The position numbers were made by a program, and so were the translations under genes. The notes beneath the pieces are model-generated. The model did not search any database, was not told the DNA's origin, and saw nothing but the letters and a program-made list of their open reading frames with translations. From positions 1-64,000 of the forward strand of contig JAMXDE010000063.1 of the NCBI GenBank assembly GCA_026770025.1: a DNA stretch of 64,000 nt, given 5' to 3'. The stretch is from Craspedostauros australis (lineage: Eukaryota; Bacillariophyta; Bacillariophyceae; Mastogloiales; Achnanthaceae). The stretch's first letter is position 1. Each line of letters begins with the position of its first letter. This document shows positions 11,608 through 21,100 of the stretch, piece by piece.

Positions 11608-12779
11608 AAAATGAAATGGCTGACCGCACTCTCAGGGCGCGAACAGGAGTGGGAGTACAAACATCACAACGTATCCACATGTACGCCCATGCTCATACGG
11701 TCGCATCTTCCGCAGCGGCAAGACAGCATGGATGCGATCCATATTCAGAACGAATGGCTCAACTCAACTCCATCGTTGCATATGGCACGATGATCGAAGA
11801 ATAGAATACATGTTACAATACAGTCATGGAACAATCGTTTGCATCCTGTGCTGTGCTGCGCCTTGCCAGTTGTGCATTCTCGTACTTCCATGTGCTAGTA
11901 TAGCATGATATGGTACCTTTGCCCATGACTTCAAGGGAGCATATCCGAAGATGAACCACACAACTTGACTACAGTTTCAACCACTCCGTCCAGACATCCA
12001 TACGAGTGCACTTGCGTTCTTGTCGTACAACTCGTCGAGTATTCTAAACTTGTCTTGTTCGAGGCCAGCTCAGCGAGGAAACGTTATGTGCGAACTAAAA
12101 CGAAGACTCGGTGATGCCACGTTTGGTTACCCAGAACGTCTGTATCTGCAGAAGGGGGCATCCTGCGTGTTCGTCTTCAGCACGCAGACGACGGAATAGC
12201 TCATCGAATGTAACATATTATAGGAGCTGCACTAGCACATCACAACATAGCATAGTATAGCATATGAGCATGGTATGGTGTGGATTCGTTGCGCTCTACT
12301 CTACTCTACTCTACTCTACCAATACATGACGATTGTGCTAGTGGCAGCGCCGTCGGCAGGGCACGAGCAGAGATGAATGATCAGAGGATGCATCGTTGGT
12401 GCTCCAGTGACGAGTACAGACGCTTGGACTTGATGGCAGCAACGATCGCGAGGGTTGCACATGTGTGATGAAGAGAAAGCGGAATACTGGCATGGCACGA
12501 TGTGGTACAGATGTACGAGTGCGGTACCAACCAAGAGGAGGCTTTGCCATTCGATTGGTTTGTGCGACACACACCGATTGTGCTGGCGCTCCGATCGACG
12601 CAGTTGAGGCCTTGGAGCGTTTTTGTGTGTGGTTCGGATGGAAATTTTCCGACCAGAACGGCACAACACAACGTGCCGGCTCCACGACGCGATGGCTCCA
12701 CGACGCACACCATTCACGACACAAAAATACGGTCCGCGTCACACAATTCACACCACTCGTCACAAAACACAAAACAAAC
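11608..12779. other. Non-coding interval between cargo gene and GTGTG array, copy 2
   Basis: No supported gene. It contains a CTCTA microsatellite at about 12294-12318. The cargo and transposase genes point toward each other across this interval, so it holds both 3' ends. Confidence 0.6.
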
Positions 12780-12900
12780 ATCACACACCACACCACACCA
12801 CACCACACCACACCACACCACACCACACCACACCACACCACACCACACACCACACCACACACCACACCACACACCACACCACACACCACACATCACACAT
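12780..12900 (-). repeat. GTGTG-rich minisatellite (copy 2, shown as CACAC on the plus strand)
   Basis: Same array as 3296-3430 in inverted orientation, with fewer units. It starts about 95 bp beyond the transposase stop codon. Confidence 0.9.
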
Positions 12901-12995
12901 CACAATCCTCCATGCCATCAAACAGACGATGTGCACACAGGCACTCCAATCACAGGTGTGCCTATAACATATAATACTACTACTTTGATTTGCAG

Positions 12996-15542
12996 CTACA
13001 TCTCTGCTGTGTTGGTATCCTGCTCTGCTTTGCTGTGATGCTCGTCCTTGCCAACGAACATGGCCACTTCGAATGTGTTCATGGTGGGTGCTGCTTTGGC
13101 TTTGCTGTTGTTGTTGCAAGGCTCAATGATGTCGGCTTTGCTCTTGCTGGGTTGCTTCTTTCTCTTCTCGTCTTTCTTCTGTTGCTCAGCCTCCTCGTTG
13201 GCTCTGGTTGTCGCAACGATTTGCTTCTCCAGCAACGGAATGAGGCTGCTGGTTGTTGGCAGATTCGTTTTCAGGCACTGCAGTCCACTGACAGCCATCA
13301 CCTTGAGCGCATCATCGTACATACCTTTGATGTCGGGCTTGGCGTATTTGAAGTCAGCTGATTTGCCTTTGTTGTCTGTTGCAGTTGGTTTGTTGGTGGT
13401 CGCGCGGGTAGCCTCATCCTCCTCCAACACGAAGTCCGTGTGAGACACGGTAACGCCGATCTTGTTGCCCTCTTTGTCGAATTCCGTGGACGTTTGTTTC
13501 CGCACATTCATGTGCAGTCCCTTGCGCTCCGTCACAAATTCGTCACCTCCTTTTGCAGCACAAATTGCGTAGGCAATCTGATGGTGGCGAACATACGCGC
13601 TAGCCACCTTGTCCAGCTTGAATTGTTTCCAACAGGTTCCACAAGCATTCCACAATGCCTCAGTGGTAAGCAATCGGCTTCCATGGTGCTCACCTTGATA
13701 TGCTGACACGTGTTTTGACATCGCTGGGAATATCGCATCGTCTTTCACATTCGTGATGGGAGAATTTGGTGGTTGCAGTCGTAAGTGCCATCCGCGACTG
13801 TCGAACTCCTTGTTGATGAATCTAAGTAGCTCCGTGTCTCTGTGTGGCCCTGCGCCATCCATCTGGTACCGAATCACCACGTTCTTTCCGGTTTCGGCCT
13901 TGATTTTGCTGGCGAGCGAATCCAGTGCGGGGAGTTCTTTTTCGCGGAAGAATTTCTTGAGGCTGTACTTCGGCTTGGGCTTAACACGATGACCATCTGT
14001 TTCCTTGCTGCCCGTGATTTCCAGTGGTTGGAAGTACAGTTCACCCTTCTTGCGAGAGATTTTCTCGGGATCAGGAAGGTGCTTGTACTTGGTCGGCGAG
14101 ACCCAAGTTCGCTTGTACGTGGTCTTCTGCGCTCGGACCATGCGCCCAACACGTTCGAAGTTCACCTTATACGCCTTTCCTCCTTTCGCAAAACAGTTAT
14201 TTGTTGGGGCAAATGCTGTTGATGCAATTGCCATGGTCTTGTCAATGTGACACTTGTGATGCACAGTCTGCTTCACAGGCTTAACTCCCATCTGGGGCAC
14301 ATGTTTCAGATGCATGCGAGCGACAATGGAGTAGAACCACTTTTCGTCCATGTGGACAAGGACAACTTGCGTATTCTCAAACAGCTCAGCTGATTCCCAG
14401 AACACACAGAAGTCCTGAGCCCAGATGTCGCGCTTTGCTGTAGTGGTGCCATTGATCAGAGGGAGTATTGTTGTAGAACGGTACTCACTGCCTTCCAATC
14501 CCATGACGAATTTGCGAATACACTTCGGACCAACGACTTGCGGGTTTCCGCTGCCTGCCAGTTTCCATGCAATTCTGTCCCACGAGATTGCGCCATTGCA
14601 CCGTCGCAACACATCCTGGAGCTCAAATTGCAGGAAGGGACCACGCTCCAACCACAAATCAGCCAGCGCTTTTGCGGATGCCAGCTCTTCCGGCGAAGCA
14701 GAGGCATAGGCAGAAGCAATTTCGTCGTTCTTGAACTGTTGCTCTGGATGTCGAAGACGTAGTTGTTTCTCAAAGGCTGCGCGCTGCGTGAAGTACTGTC
14801 GTTGCTTGATGGGGCAGGTGAAGATGCTGCTGCCTGCGTCACTTCGCTTCTTGCATTCGAGCGTCTCCGTTTGGAATTTCACAATGTTGCGCCCCACTGT
14901 GGTGCGGTTGATACCCCATGCATGGGCGATCAACTCTGCATGTTCAGGAATCCCACCCAAATTGAAATAGAGAACAGTGTAGTTCCGATTGTCTTCTTTG
15001 TCAAGGCGCTTGCTAGGATTACCAGGCTTAGCAATACTATGCCCTCCATCCTTTCGCAACCATCCTTTTGTTTTCGCGCCTTTCTTCATCTGGTTCGTGA
15101 GCTGGGCGATTGCTGTTGCTTTCTGACGCCGCGAGACCTCGAGAAAAGCGGCGATTTTGGCTTCTTGCGATTCTGTGGTAGTTGGGGATGGTGTGGGGGG
15201 CTTAGCCTTGTTGTTGACACGCGTGGCAGCGACGGAGTGATGCTGGGGAGAAAGGAGGGAAGGCTTAGCAAGGCCTCCAGCAGTGCGAGTCCGTGCGAAG
15301 GTAGCGAGGCTGTGTGGTGTGCACAGATCCTCGCGAACAACATACATTCGGCTCTGCCCCATCACTGGGGTCACCATGACCATTGCCACCTCTCCTGGTG
15401 CAAGAGGCCCATTGCGTTTGACTGTAGCGCCGTCCGTGGTCTGCTTCATTGCAAAATCAACATGACATACGCCCAGGTCATGGACCCTGCCGCTTGAGCT
15501 CTGGTGGGATGCCACCTTCACACAGTCACCAGCGCGCAGCAT
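12996..15542 (-). CDS. Mariner-like (Tc1/mariner superfamily) DDD transposase, intact frame
   Basis: 848 residues, ATG at 15542 and TAG at 12996. It should cut and join the element ends in the nucleus. A helix-turn-helix-like stretch lies near residues 201-222 (ELIAHAWGINRTTVGRNI). The catalytic triad can be placed by motifs: D399 in VHMDEKWF, D562 in YQMDGAGPH and D601 in PPNSPITNVKD, with 38 residues between the last two. This is close to the DD39D pattern of plant mariner-like elements, which share the QPPNSP..NV.D signature. The protein is about twice as long as ordinary mariner transposases. The extra length is an N-terminal part (about 1-190, Ser/Thr/Pro-rich near 90-125), a Lys/Arg-rich insertion (about 445-555) and a lysine-rich tail (about 780-825). 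The frame is intact over its whole length, unlike copy 1. No intron is needed to read it. Confidence 0.9.
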   Translation of the reverse strand: MLRAGDCVKVASHQSSSGRVHDLGVCHVDFAMKQTTDGATVKRNGPLAPGEVAMVMVTPVMGQSRMYVVREDLCTPHSLATFARTRTAGGLAKPSLLSPQHHSVAATRVNNKAKPPTPSPTTTESQEAKIAAFLEVSRRQKATAIAQLTNQMKKGAKTKGWLRKDGGHSIAKPGNPSKRLDKEDNRNYTVLYFNLGGIPEHAELIAHAWGINRTTVGRNIVKFQTETLECKKRSDAGSSIFTCPIKQRQYFTQRAAFEKQLRLRHPEQQFKNDEIASAYASASPEELASAKALADLWLERGPFLQFELQDVLRRCNGAISWDRIAWKLAGSGNPQVVGPKCIRKFVMGLEGSEYRSTTILPLINGTTTAKRDIWAQDFCVFWESAELFENTQVVLVHMDEKWFYSIVARMHLKHVPQMGVKPVKQTVHHKCHIDKTMAIASTAFAPTNNCFAKGGKAYKVNFERVGRMVRAQKTTYKRTWVSPTKYKHLPDPEKISRKKGELYFQPLEITGSKETDGHRVKPKPKYSLKKFFREKELPALDSLASKIKAETGKNVVIRYQMDGAGPHRDTELLRFINKEFDSRGWHLRLQPPNSPITNVKDDAIFPAMSKHVSAYQGEHHGSRLLTTEALWNACGTCWKQFKLDKVASAYVRHHQIAYAICAAKGGDEFVTERKGLHMNVRKQTSTEFDKEGNKIGVTVSHTDFVLEEDEATRATTNKPTATDNKGKSADFKYAKPDIKGMYDDALKVMAVSGLQCLKTNLPTTSSLIPLLEKQIVATTRANEEAEQQKKDEKRKKQPSKSKADIIEPCNNNSKAKAAPTMNTFEVAMFVGKDEHHSKAEQDTNTAEM

Positions 15543-16129
15543 GCTTGCGAGGTGAAGAGTTCAGTGGTTGCGGGATGATACAACTACGTCCAATGTTGGT
15601 GAAGGTTGATAGAACTGTGTTATTGTGTGTGCTTGTTTGAAGTGATGGTTTACAAAGTTAAGTTTGTTGAGATTATGAGCTCATCAATAAGAGCTCATCA
15701 TCTTCCTGTTTTCTACTTCTTGGCTCCACTAATGGTGCTATTCACCATTGTCCATCGTGTTGTAACCATGCCAAACTTCTGGTTACTCTTGCTAATTAGT
15801 GTATCTGTGTCCAAACATGTGCAATGACACATGTTTGGAGGTCTAATAGAGTCTCTTTGATCCTCTTGGATCATCTTCCTAATTTTGTCTTGGGTCTGAA
15901 ACCCGCATCACATTTTCCGAATTCTATCGAGTAGTTTTCTTGGATCTTTCGAAACGAAGTGTGACTGACACAAAGGACTCAAAACTCGAACAACGATTGG
16001 ATTGATTCAGCACACATGGTCTAACAACAAGGGAACTCATGGTGAATACTAGCTGTGTGTCAATAGAGGTTGCAAGCTGATTGTACGAGATTGGCTGGTC
16101 GCGACGCACACCAGGCACACAAGGAGAAC
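15543..16129. other. Non-coding leader upstream of transposase copy 2
   Basis: Contains no supported gene. Being directly 5' of the transposase ATG, it should include the transposase promoter. Confidence 0.5.
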
Positions 16130-16180
16130 AGCACAGCACAGCACAGCACAGCACAGCACAGCACAGCACAGCACAGCACC
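16130..16180 (-). repeat. CACAG microsatellite (copy 2)
   Basis: About ten tandem units; complement of the CTGTG array at 22-66. Homology with the left arm continues to the window edge just beyond it. Confidence 0.85.
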
Positions 16181-16209
16181 AGTCATTGACGCGCAGCACG
16201 GCGCAGCGC

Positions 16210-17737
16210 ACCACAGAACGGCATGAACAACACAGGAGGATGGTCACAAGGTGCCTTGTACCATCCACTCTTTCCTTTGTGGGAAGGTCACAGTCATTCT
16301 ACATTCTGTGTAAGCTATGACTACAAGCAGCAGAGAATCAACAGCAGCTCGTCGCAGATGCGCAATGTTTCCGTTGTCCATTTTGTGAGGAGGATTTTGT
16401 GCCTTCGCTGTGTCGTTGTGGAATGGAGGTGCAATTCGGGACTCGAAAAATGTTCGCATTGGTTGGCACATTTGGTAGAATTGTGGTTAATCTCCATGGC
16501 CCCCAACAGCAAAAACTGTTTGAGAACACCAAACACAACACAACAACACGACAATGGAGAAACACAACAAAACTCCACAAGCGCTGTCGAATGGCATCGA
16601 CGGCACTGCCACAACCAGCGGTCCAGTGCAAGATCTGAGGGCATAGGCGGAACCGCCATGGAAAGTTTGGTGGATGAGCGAGAGCGGGATGTCATCTTGG
16701 CTTATTTGGGGCCGTGGCAGGCCCACGCGCACACGGCACGATTCGGAGGAAAATATGCTCATTGGATATGGTCTCTGCCTGGAATGCACAGGCCATTCCA
16801 ACGACCATGGATGGGCAAGACGTATCCAAGAGGATACGGTGAAGATGCACACGAAGTTTGAGGGTCGGGGGTGGCCTGGAAGGTGCCCTCCGCAAGAAAC
16901 AAGTGGCGGGCAAGAGTTTTTTGGCGGGTGGCGGCGGACACATCACGTGACTTCGCTGGTGATGGGTGCCATTGAAAAGTCACCCATATCGCCAAACCAC
17001 CCATTCAAGATGTGTTAGGAATCAACTCAAGATGGCCATGGCGAAGTATCCTGCGCAGATACGGTCTGGAAGAGGCTGCAGCCTGGGATGCACACGAAAG
17101 GGATTTTTTGGGGTGTCGGAAAAACATCATGATGGCATCATCACATGGAGGTGCACCTTTGGAGGTATGAGCGCCCCACCCATTCTGAACACATCAGTGT
17201 GTCGCCAGAGAATGTGGGAACGCATGAGGGGCATGTGAAGGAGCTGCAAGGATCGTATCGACGAGATACGGATCCAAATCCGAACGGCATCCGTGTCGGA
17301 ATCGGGTGTTCGAAAATTCTGCGTTTCAGTGCAGGGACAGTTTGGAGTATGAGATGCGGCTATCTGCGCAGGATCTTCATGGAGTGGATAGATGGGGGGT
17401 ATCCGGAGCCAGTGTGGTGCGCAGATTGTGAAAATGCCAGGGATGATAATGATGATCATGGGTGCTGAAGGTAGGGCAGCATGGTGCCATCGAGAATTTT
17501 TTGCACCCACCACCTGACAGACAGCAAGCCAAAACGACATTAAAAATAAAGTTCATACAAATTTAACTAAGATATTCAGAATAAACGATAGCCAAGCGTC
17601 CGAATGAACTGTCTAGTTTTAATTTTAAATGGTGCGTTGTTGAGATATAACATCATAAGCAGTTGTTTGGATGGTTTTGGGTGTGCTCTAATTTAGTCTA
17701 CTTTATCACGACTCATCACGAGTAAAACTCAAAAAAC
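16210..17737. other. Outer region of element copy 2, no gene seen
   Basis: This part has no partner in the window because copy 1 is cut off. Open frames (for example 16223-16861 and 17145-17468) lack protein-like composition or motifs. Three short hairpins with GTATCC/GGATAC-type arms lie at 16822-16837, 17046-17062 and 17255-17269. The last 180 bp before the TIR are clearly more A/T-rich than the rest. Confidence 0.55.
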
Positions 17738-17787
17738 ACTCCACAACTAGTGTTATCGTGAGTGCATCAACTGCGACCTGGAGGTCG
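17738..17787 (-). repeat. 50-bp terminal inverted repeat, right end of element copy 2
   Basis: On the minus strand it begins CGACCTCCAGGTCGCAGTTG, with G instead of T at the second base compared with the inner ends. It is followed by TA at 17788-17789 and then by the ATPase upstream sequence shared with 60653 onward. Confidence 0.92.
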
Positions 17788-17919
17788 TACGAGTTCTCAC
17801 GGAGTGGCCGTCTATTCGTATCACTTCATCTCTCCCACAGTTGTCTTCGCGCGGATCAGGGTGACCGGGAGCGGATGAAGCGCGGCGAAATGGCTGGAAC
17901 CGCTCCAGGTAGAGTTGGT

Positions 17920-17951
17920 AGTGTTGGTGACGCCAAGTGGTCACCAACACT
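17920..17951. promoter_or_regulatory. Perfect 12-bp inverted repeat upstream of ATPase copy 1
   Basis: Arms AGTGTTGGTGAC and GTCACCAACACT with an 8-base loop, about 170 bp before the ATG. It is conserved without change at 60785-60816 before copy 2. It could be a dimeric factor site or an RNA hairpin in the 5' leader; the sequence does not say which. Confidence 0.6.
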
Positions 17952-18110
17952 CACCTCAAATGCCAACACCAACGCTCGTGTCAGCACGCCACCATTTCCA
18001 AACGCAAGCCGCAACCAAGGCTGACCCAATCATCACAAAAAGAGCAGCAGCAACAAGAACGACAGCATCCATCAGTCAATGCACAATCGCTGGCATCCGA
18101 GGCAAGCCCA

Positions 18111-18120
18111 TTATATAATA
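18111..18120 (+). promoter_or_regulatory. TATA-like sequence immediately before the ATPase ATG
   Basis: TTATATAATA ends only 3 bases before the ATG at 18124 and is conserved at 60970-60979. If it is a TATA box, transcription would start inside the currently assigned coding region and one of the clustered downstream ATGs (18148, 18154, 18166) would be used. Confidence 0.4.
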
Positions 18121-18123
18121 CCA

Positions 18124-21100
18124 ATGAGCAAAACGATGACAACTGCAATGAGCATGGACAAAGCCATGACTGCGGTCGCAGATGGACGAGTCCTCGCAGA
18201 GACAAGGTCTGGCACTGGCACTGATACTGGTATTGCCGCTGGTATTGGCGCTGGCACCAGTACTATTACTACTGCTACTACTACTGCTGCTGCTAGGAAT
18301 GCACCACACACAAGGGATCCATCAAAGGTGTTCACGTCAGGCAACGACTTCTACGATGATGGGTACAATGAGGAGGAACTTAGCGCTGAGCTCGAGACCA
18401 AGCTCAACCTCTCCAACATCCCGTTGATGGGACGTCATGCCGAACTCAAGAAGCTTCGCAATGCGTATCAGCACATGTTGGAACGGAGCAACGAGGCAGA
18501 GAACGGCAACAGCAGCAACAGCAACAATGATGCCTACCCCAATTCAGGATCTCCAACCGCCGGCCAATCTACGAATGCAAATGAAGGTATTTCGTGCTCC
18601 ACCCCTGTGGTCTTCGTGCGAGGAGCCAGCGGAACCGGAAAGACGAAGATGATCAACCAATTCGTCAAGGATCTGCAACAGGATGCAGACAATGGAGACA
18701 ATGCAGACAATGGAGACATCCCATTGCTTCCTTACTTCATCCAAGGCAAGACCGATGAGCACATACAGGACAGCGACCCTTTCTCCGCCATCATCCAGGC
18801 CCTGAACGACTTCTGCCGGCAGGTTGGGAACAGCTCCAGTGCAGAGCGACAGCGGATCCGACGCCGCATTCGCAAGCACCTAGGCTCCCAAGCAAACATC
18901 ATCAGCAAGCTGGTCCCGGCTATTCACACCTTGCTTTCCTCCGGCAACGCCAAGACCAGCAACGTGCCACAATCCCAGCTGAATCCAGCCACCAAAGAAT
19001 CAGCTTCTCAGCAGCACCCGCCGCAACCTTCAGCAAAAGGTGCCTCGATTGATGACATCAAACAACACCAATCTGTGGCATCGATGTCCGCCGGTGATGC
19101 TCCCGATTCCGCTCAGATGAAACGTCTAGTGGAACAGCTCGGGGCCAAGGCTGACGTCGCGTGGAATCAACTGCGGTACACCTTGACAACGTTGCTGCAC
19201 GCCATCTCGACGAAGCAGCGACCGGTCATCCTCTTCCTCGATGACCTGCAATGGTCTTCGCAAGTCAGCATCGATCTCATCTCGACCTTCCTCTGCGACA
19301 AGAATTTGAAGTACTTCCTCATGATCGGTGCCGTTCGCCAGGACACCAATCCTCACAGCCCAGGTGAGCTCTTGGATCTGAACGACGACAGCCCGCTCAG
19401 GAAGATGATTGAGACTTTGTGCACGCCAGCGGGTTCCAACCTTCGACATGAATCCGCGACCGAGACGTCTGCTTCCAAGCATCAAGTATCCTCGCCATGG
19501 ACGGACCTGGTACTGGCGCATCACACGAAGCAGGAGATTGCGGAGTGCCTCTCGATCATTCTCAACCGCACCGTCGAGGATCTGGAACCGTTCACGTCCA
19601 GGATCTACGGACGTGCGGAGGGAAACATCTTCTTCACCCTCCAGCTCGTGGAGCAGCTGCAAGAAACCAACATTCTTGCGTACAGCCACATCACCTTCCA
19701 GTGGGAATGGCACTGGCCCCAAAGCAACGTCTCTAAAAGCAGCGCCAGCAGTGCCCGGAGTGTCGGCAGCGACAGCTACACCTTGCCTTTCGCAAGGAAC
19801 ATCGTCGAGCTCATGTCTCACAAGCTCAGTCGGCTCTCCCCGCAGCTCAAGGCAGCCCTCGCGTGTGCCGCTTACATCCGCGCCACATTCGACCTATCCA
19901 CCCTCCGAATGGTCCTCAATGCGCAACCAGCTTCATTCATGTCTCTCGGGGACAACACGTGCGCGACAGCTGAGCCGATCATCTCCGCGGAGAAGCTCGA
20001 GAATCTTCTAGAGGAGGCCGTGCTGCAAGGATTCCTGACCAATTTTACCGGAGGCACCACGTACTGCTTCGCCCACGATCGCATCCAGCAGGCAGCATAC
20101 GAGTCGGTCCCGTTCGGGGAGGATCGCTGCAAACTCAAATCAAGAATCGGCAAGTGTCTCTTCGACTACTGCCGTCCATCGACGCGCTCCATTATCAATA
20201 AGGACGATGATACTGATGATGTAACCACCGCTGATGAACTCAGTGACGACGATTACAACGATGAGAACAGCAAGGGTTACCCATTGCTAAGCGCGGACGG
20301 CCAAGTCATCGATCAGACGCTGCTGTACGTTGCTGCGGATCACCTGAACAGCGTGCCAACGAAGGATCATCTCTTCATCGCCAAGCTCAATCTGCAAGCC
20401 GGGGACTTGGCTCTGTCCATGGCGGCCCTGGCGCAGGCCTCGGTGTACTACAGATCGGCATCTACTGCCATGAGGAAGATCCGCGAACCTTGGAATCGTC
20501 AGTACAAGCTCAACCTTCGGCTGTTTACATCCAGAGCGAGGATTGAGTTGACGCTGGGTCGGTACGAACTGGGATACGAATTGAGCCAAGCTGTGTTGGA
20601 CCACGCTAAGACGCTCAATGAAAAGCTGCCGACCTACGCCTCCATGATCCAAGCCCTGGGAGCTCAAGACAAGCAGCACGAAAGCCTCCGATTGGGACGC
20701 AAGGTGACTCAGTCGCTGCGCAGCTACCCCAAAGGGTCATACGGGCTGCACACCCTGAGGAAGATGCTGATGGTGCGCAGGTACACGAAGCGAGTATCGG
20801 ATGAAGAGATCATGTGCCAACCCCTCGCGACCAACCCCACCGACATCCTCCCCCTCGTCTTTCTCCGCGAGGTAGCCATCCGAAGCTTCTTCTGCCAAAA
20901 CGCCGTCCATTTGCTTCTTTCCACCTTCAGCATCATTCTTTGGTCGAAAAAGCACGGTATCACTGAGGATGTAGGCTTGGCATTCGCAAGCTACGGTCTC
21001 TTCATGGGAAAGCTGGGAGACGAACAAAGCGCCTTGCGGTTCGGGAGGCTGTCGGTGAAGATCATGAACAGGACGAAGAGTCCATCCATCAGAGGGCTTG

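Larger units (their letters stand above)
1..16209. repeat. Giant inverted repeat (palindrome) made by two opposed transposon copies
   Basis: The left arm (1-8079) and right arm (8131-16209) are reverse complements, separated by a 51-bp centre (8080-8130) that is host DNA including the two TA sites. Everything in the right arm reappears mirrored in the left: transposase, GTGTG repeat, cargo gene, TIR. The mirror axis (coordinate sum 16210) is exact over the inner half. Small length differences accumulate outwards from about 4.1 kb, so position 1 pairs only approximately with 16209. Confidence 0.93.
8131..17787 (-). mobile_element. Tc1/mariner-like element, copy 2 (complete, 9657 bp, with cargo gene)
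   Basis: Both ends are 50-bp inverted repeats (8131-8180 and 17738-17787) that differ only at the second base. They are flanked by TA at 8129-8130 and 17788-17789, the target duplication typical of Tc1/mariner. The minus strand carries an unbroken 848-codon transposase frame (12996-15542). The plus strand carries a decayed PT-repeat/cysteine-rich gene (8885-11607). The outer 2.2 kb (15543-17737) has no convincing gene. Most mariner elements are 1.3-5 kb, so this one is unusually large. The target site is the upstream region of the ATPase gene at 18124; the unoccupied version survives at 60651-60652. The intact transposase frame, clean TIRs and near-identity with copy 1 point to recent activity (inference). 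Confidence 0.9.
17788..18123 (+). promoter_or_regulatory. Upstream region of ATPase gene copy 1
   Basis: Matches 60651-60982 upstream of copy 2, with scattered substitutions and small indels, up to the TA where the transposon sits. The similarity shows that 336 bp of original upstream DNA remain attached to the gene. Sequence beyond that is now at 8082-8128 and, presumably, before the window. Confidence 0.75.

Noticed and set aside
1-16209. Palindrome as a fold-back assembly artefact
   Set aside because: The centre is host sequence also found near 60602, each arm ends in a TIR plus TA, and the right element has an independent outer end at 17787. A fold-back artefact would not produce these.
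16223-17540. Open frames of 90-212 codons in the outer transposon region
   Set aside because: Overlapping frames on both strands, low-complexity composition, no recognisable domain.
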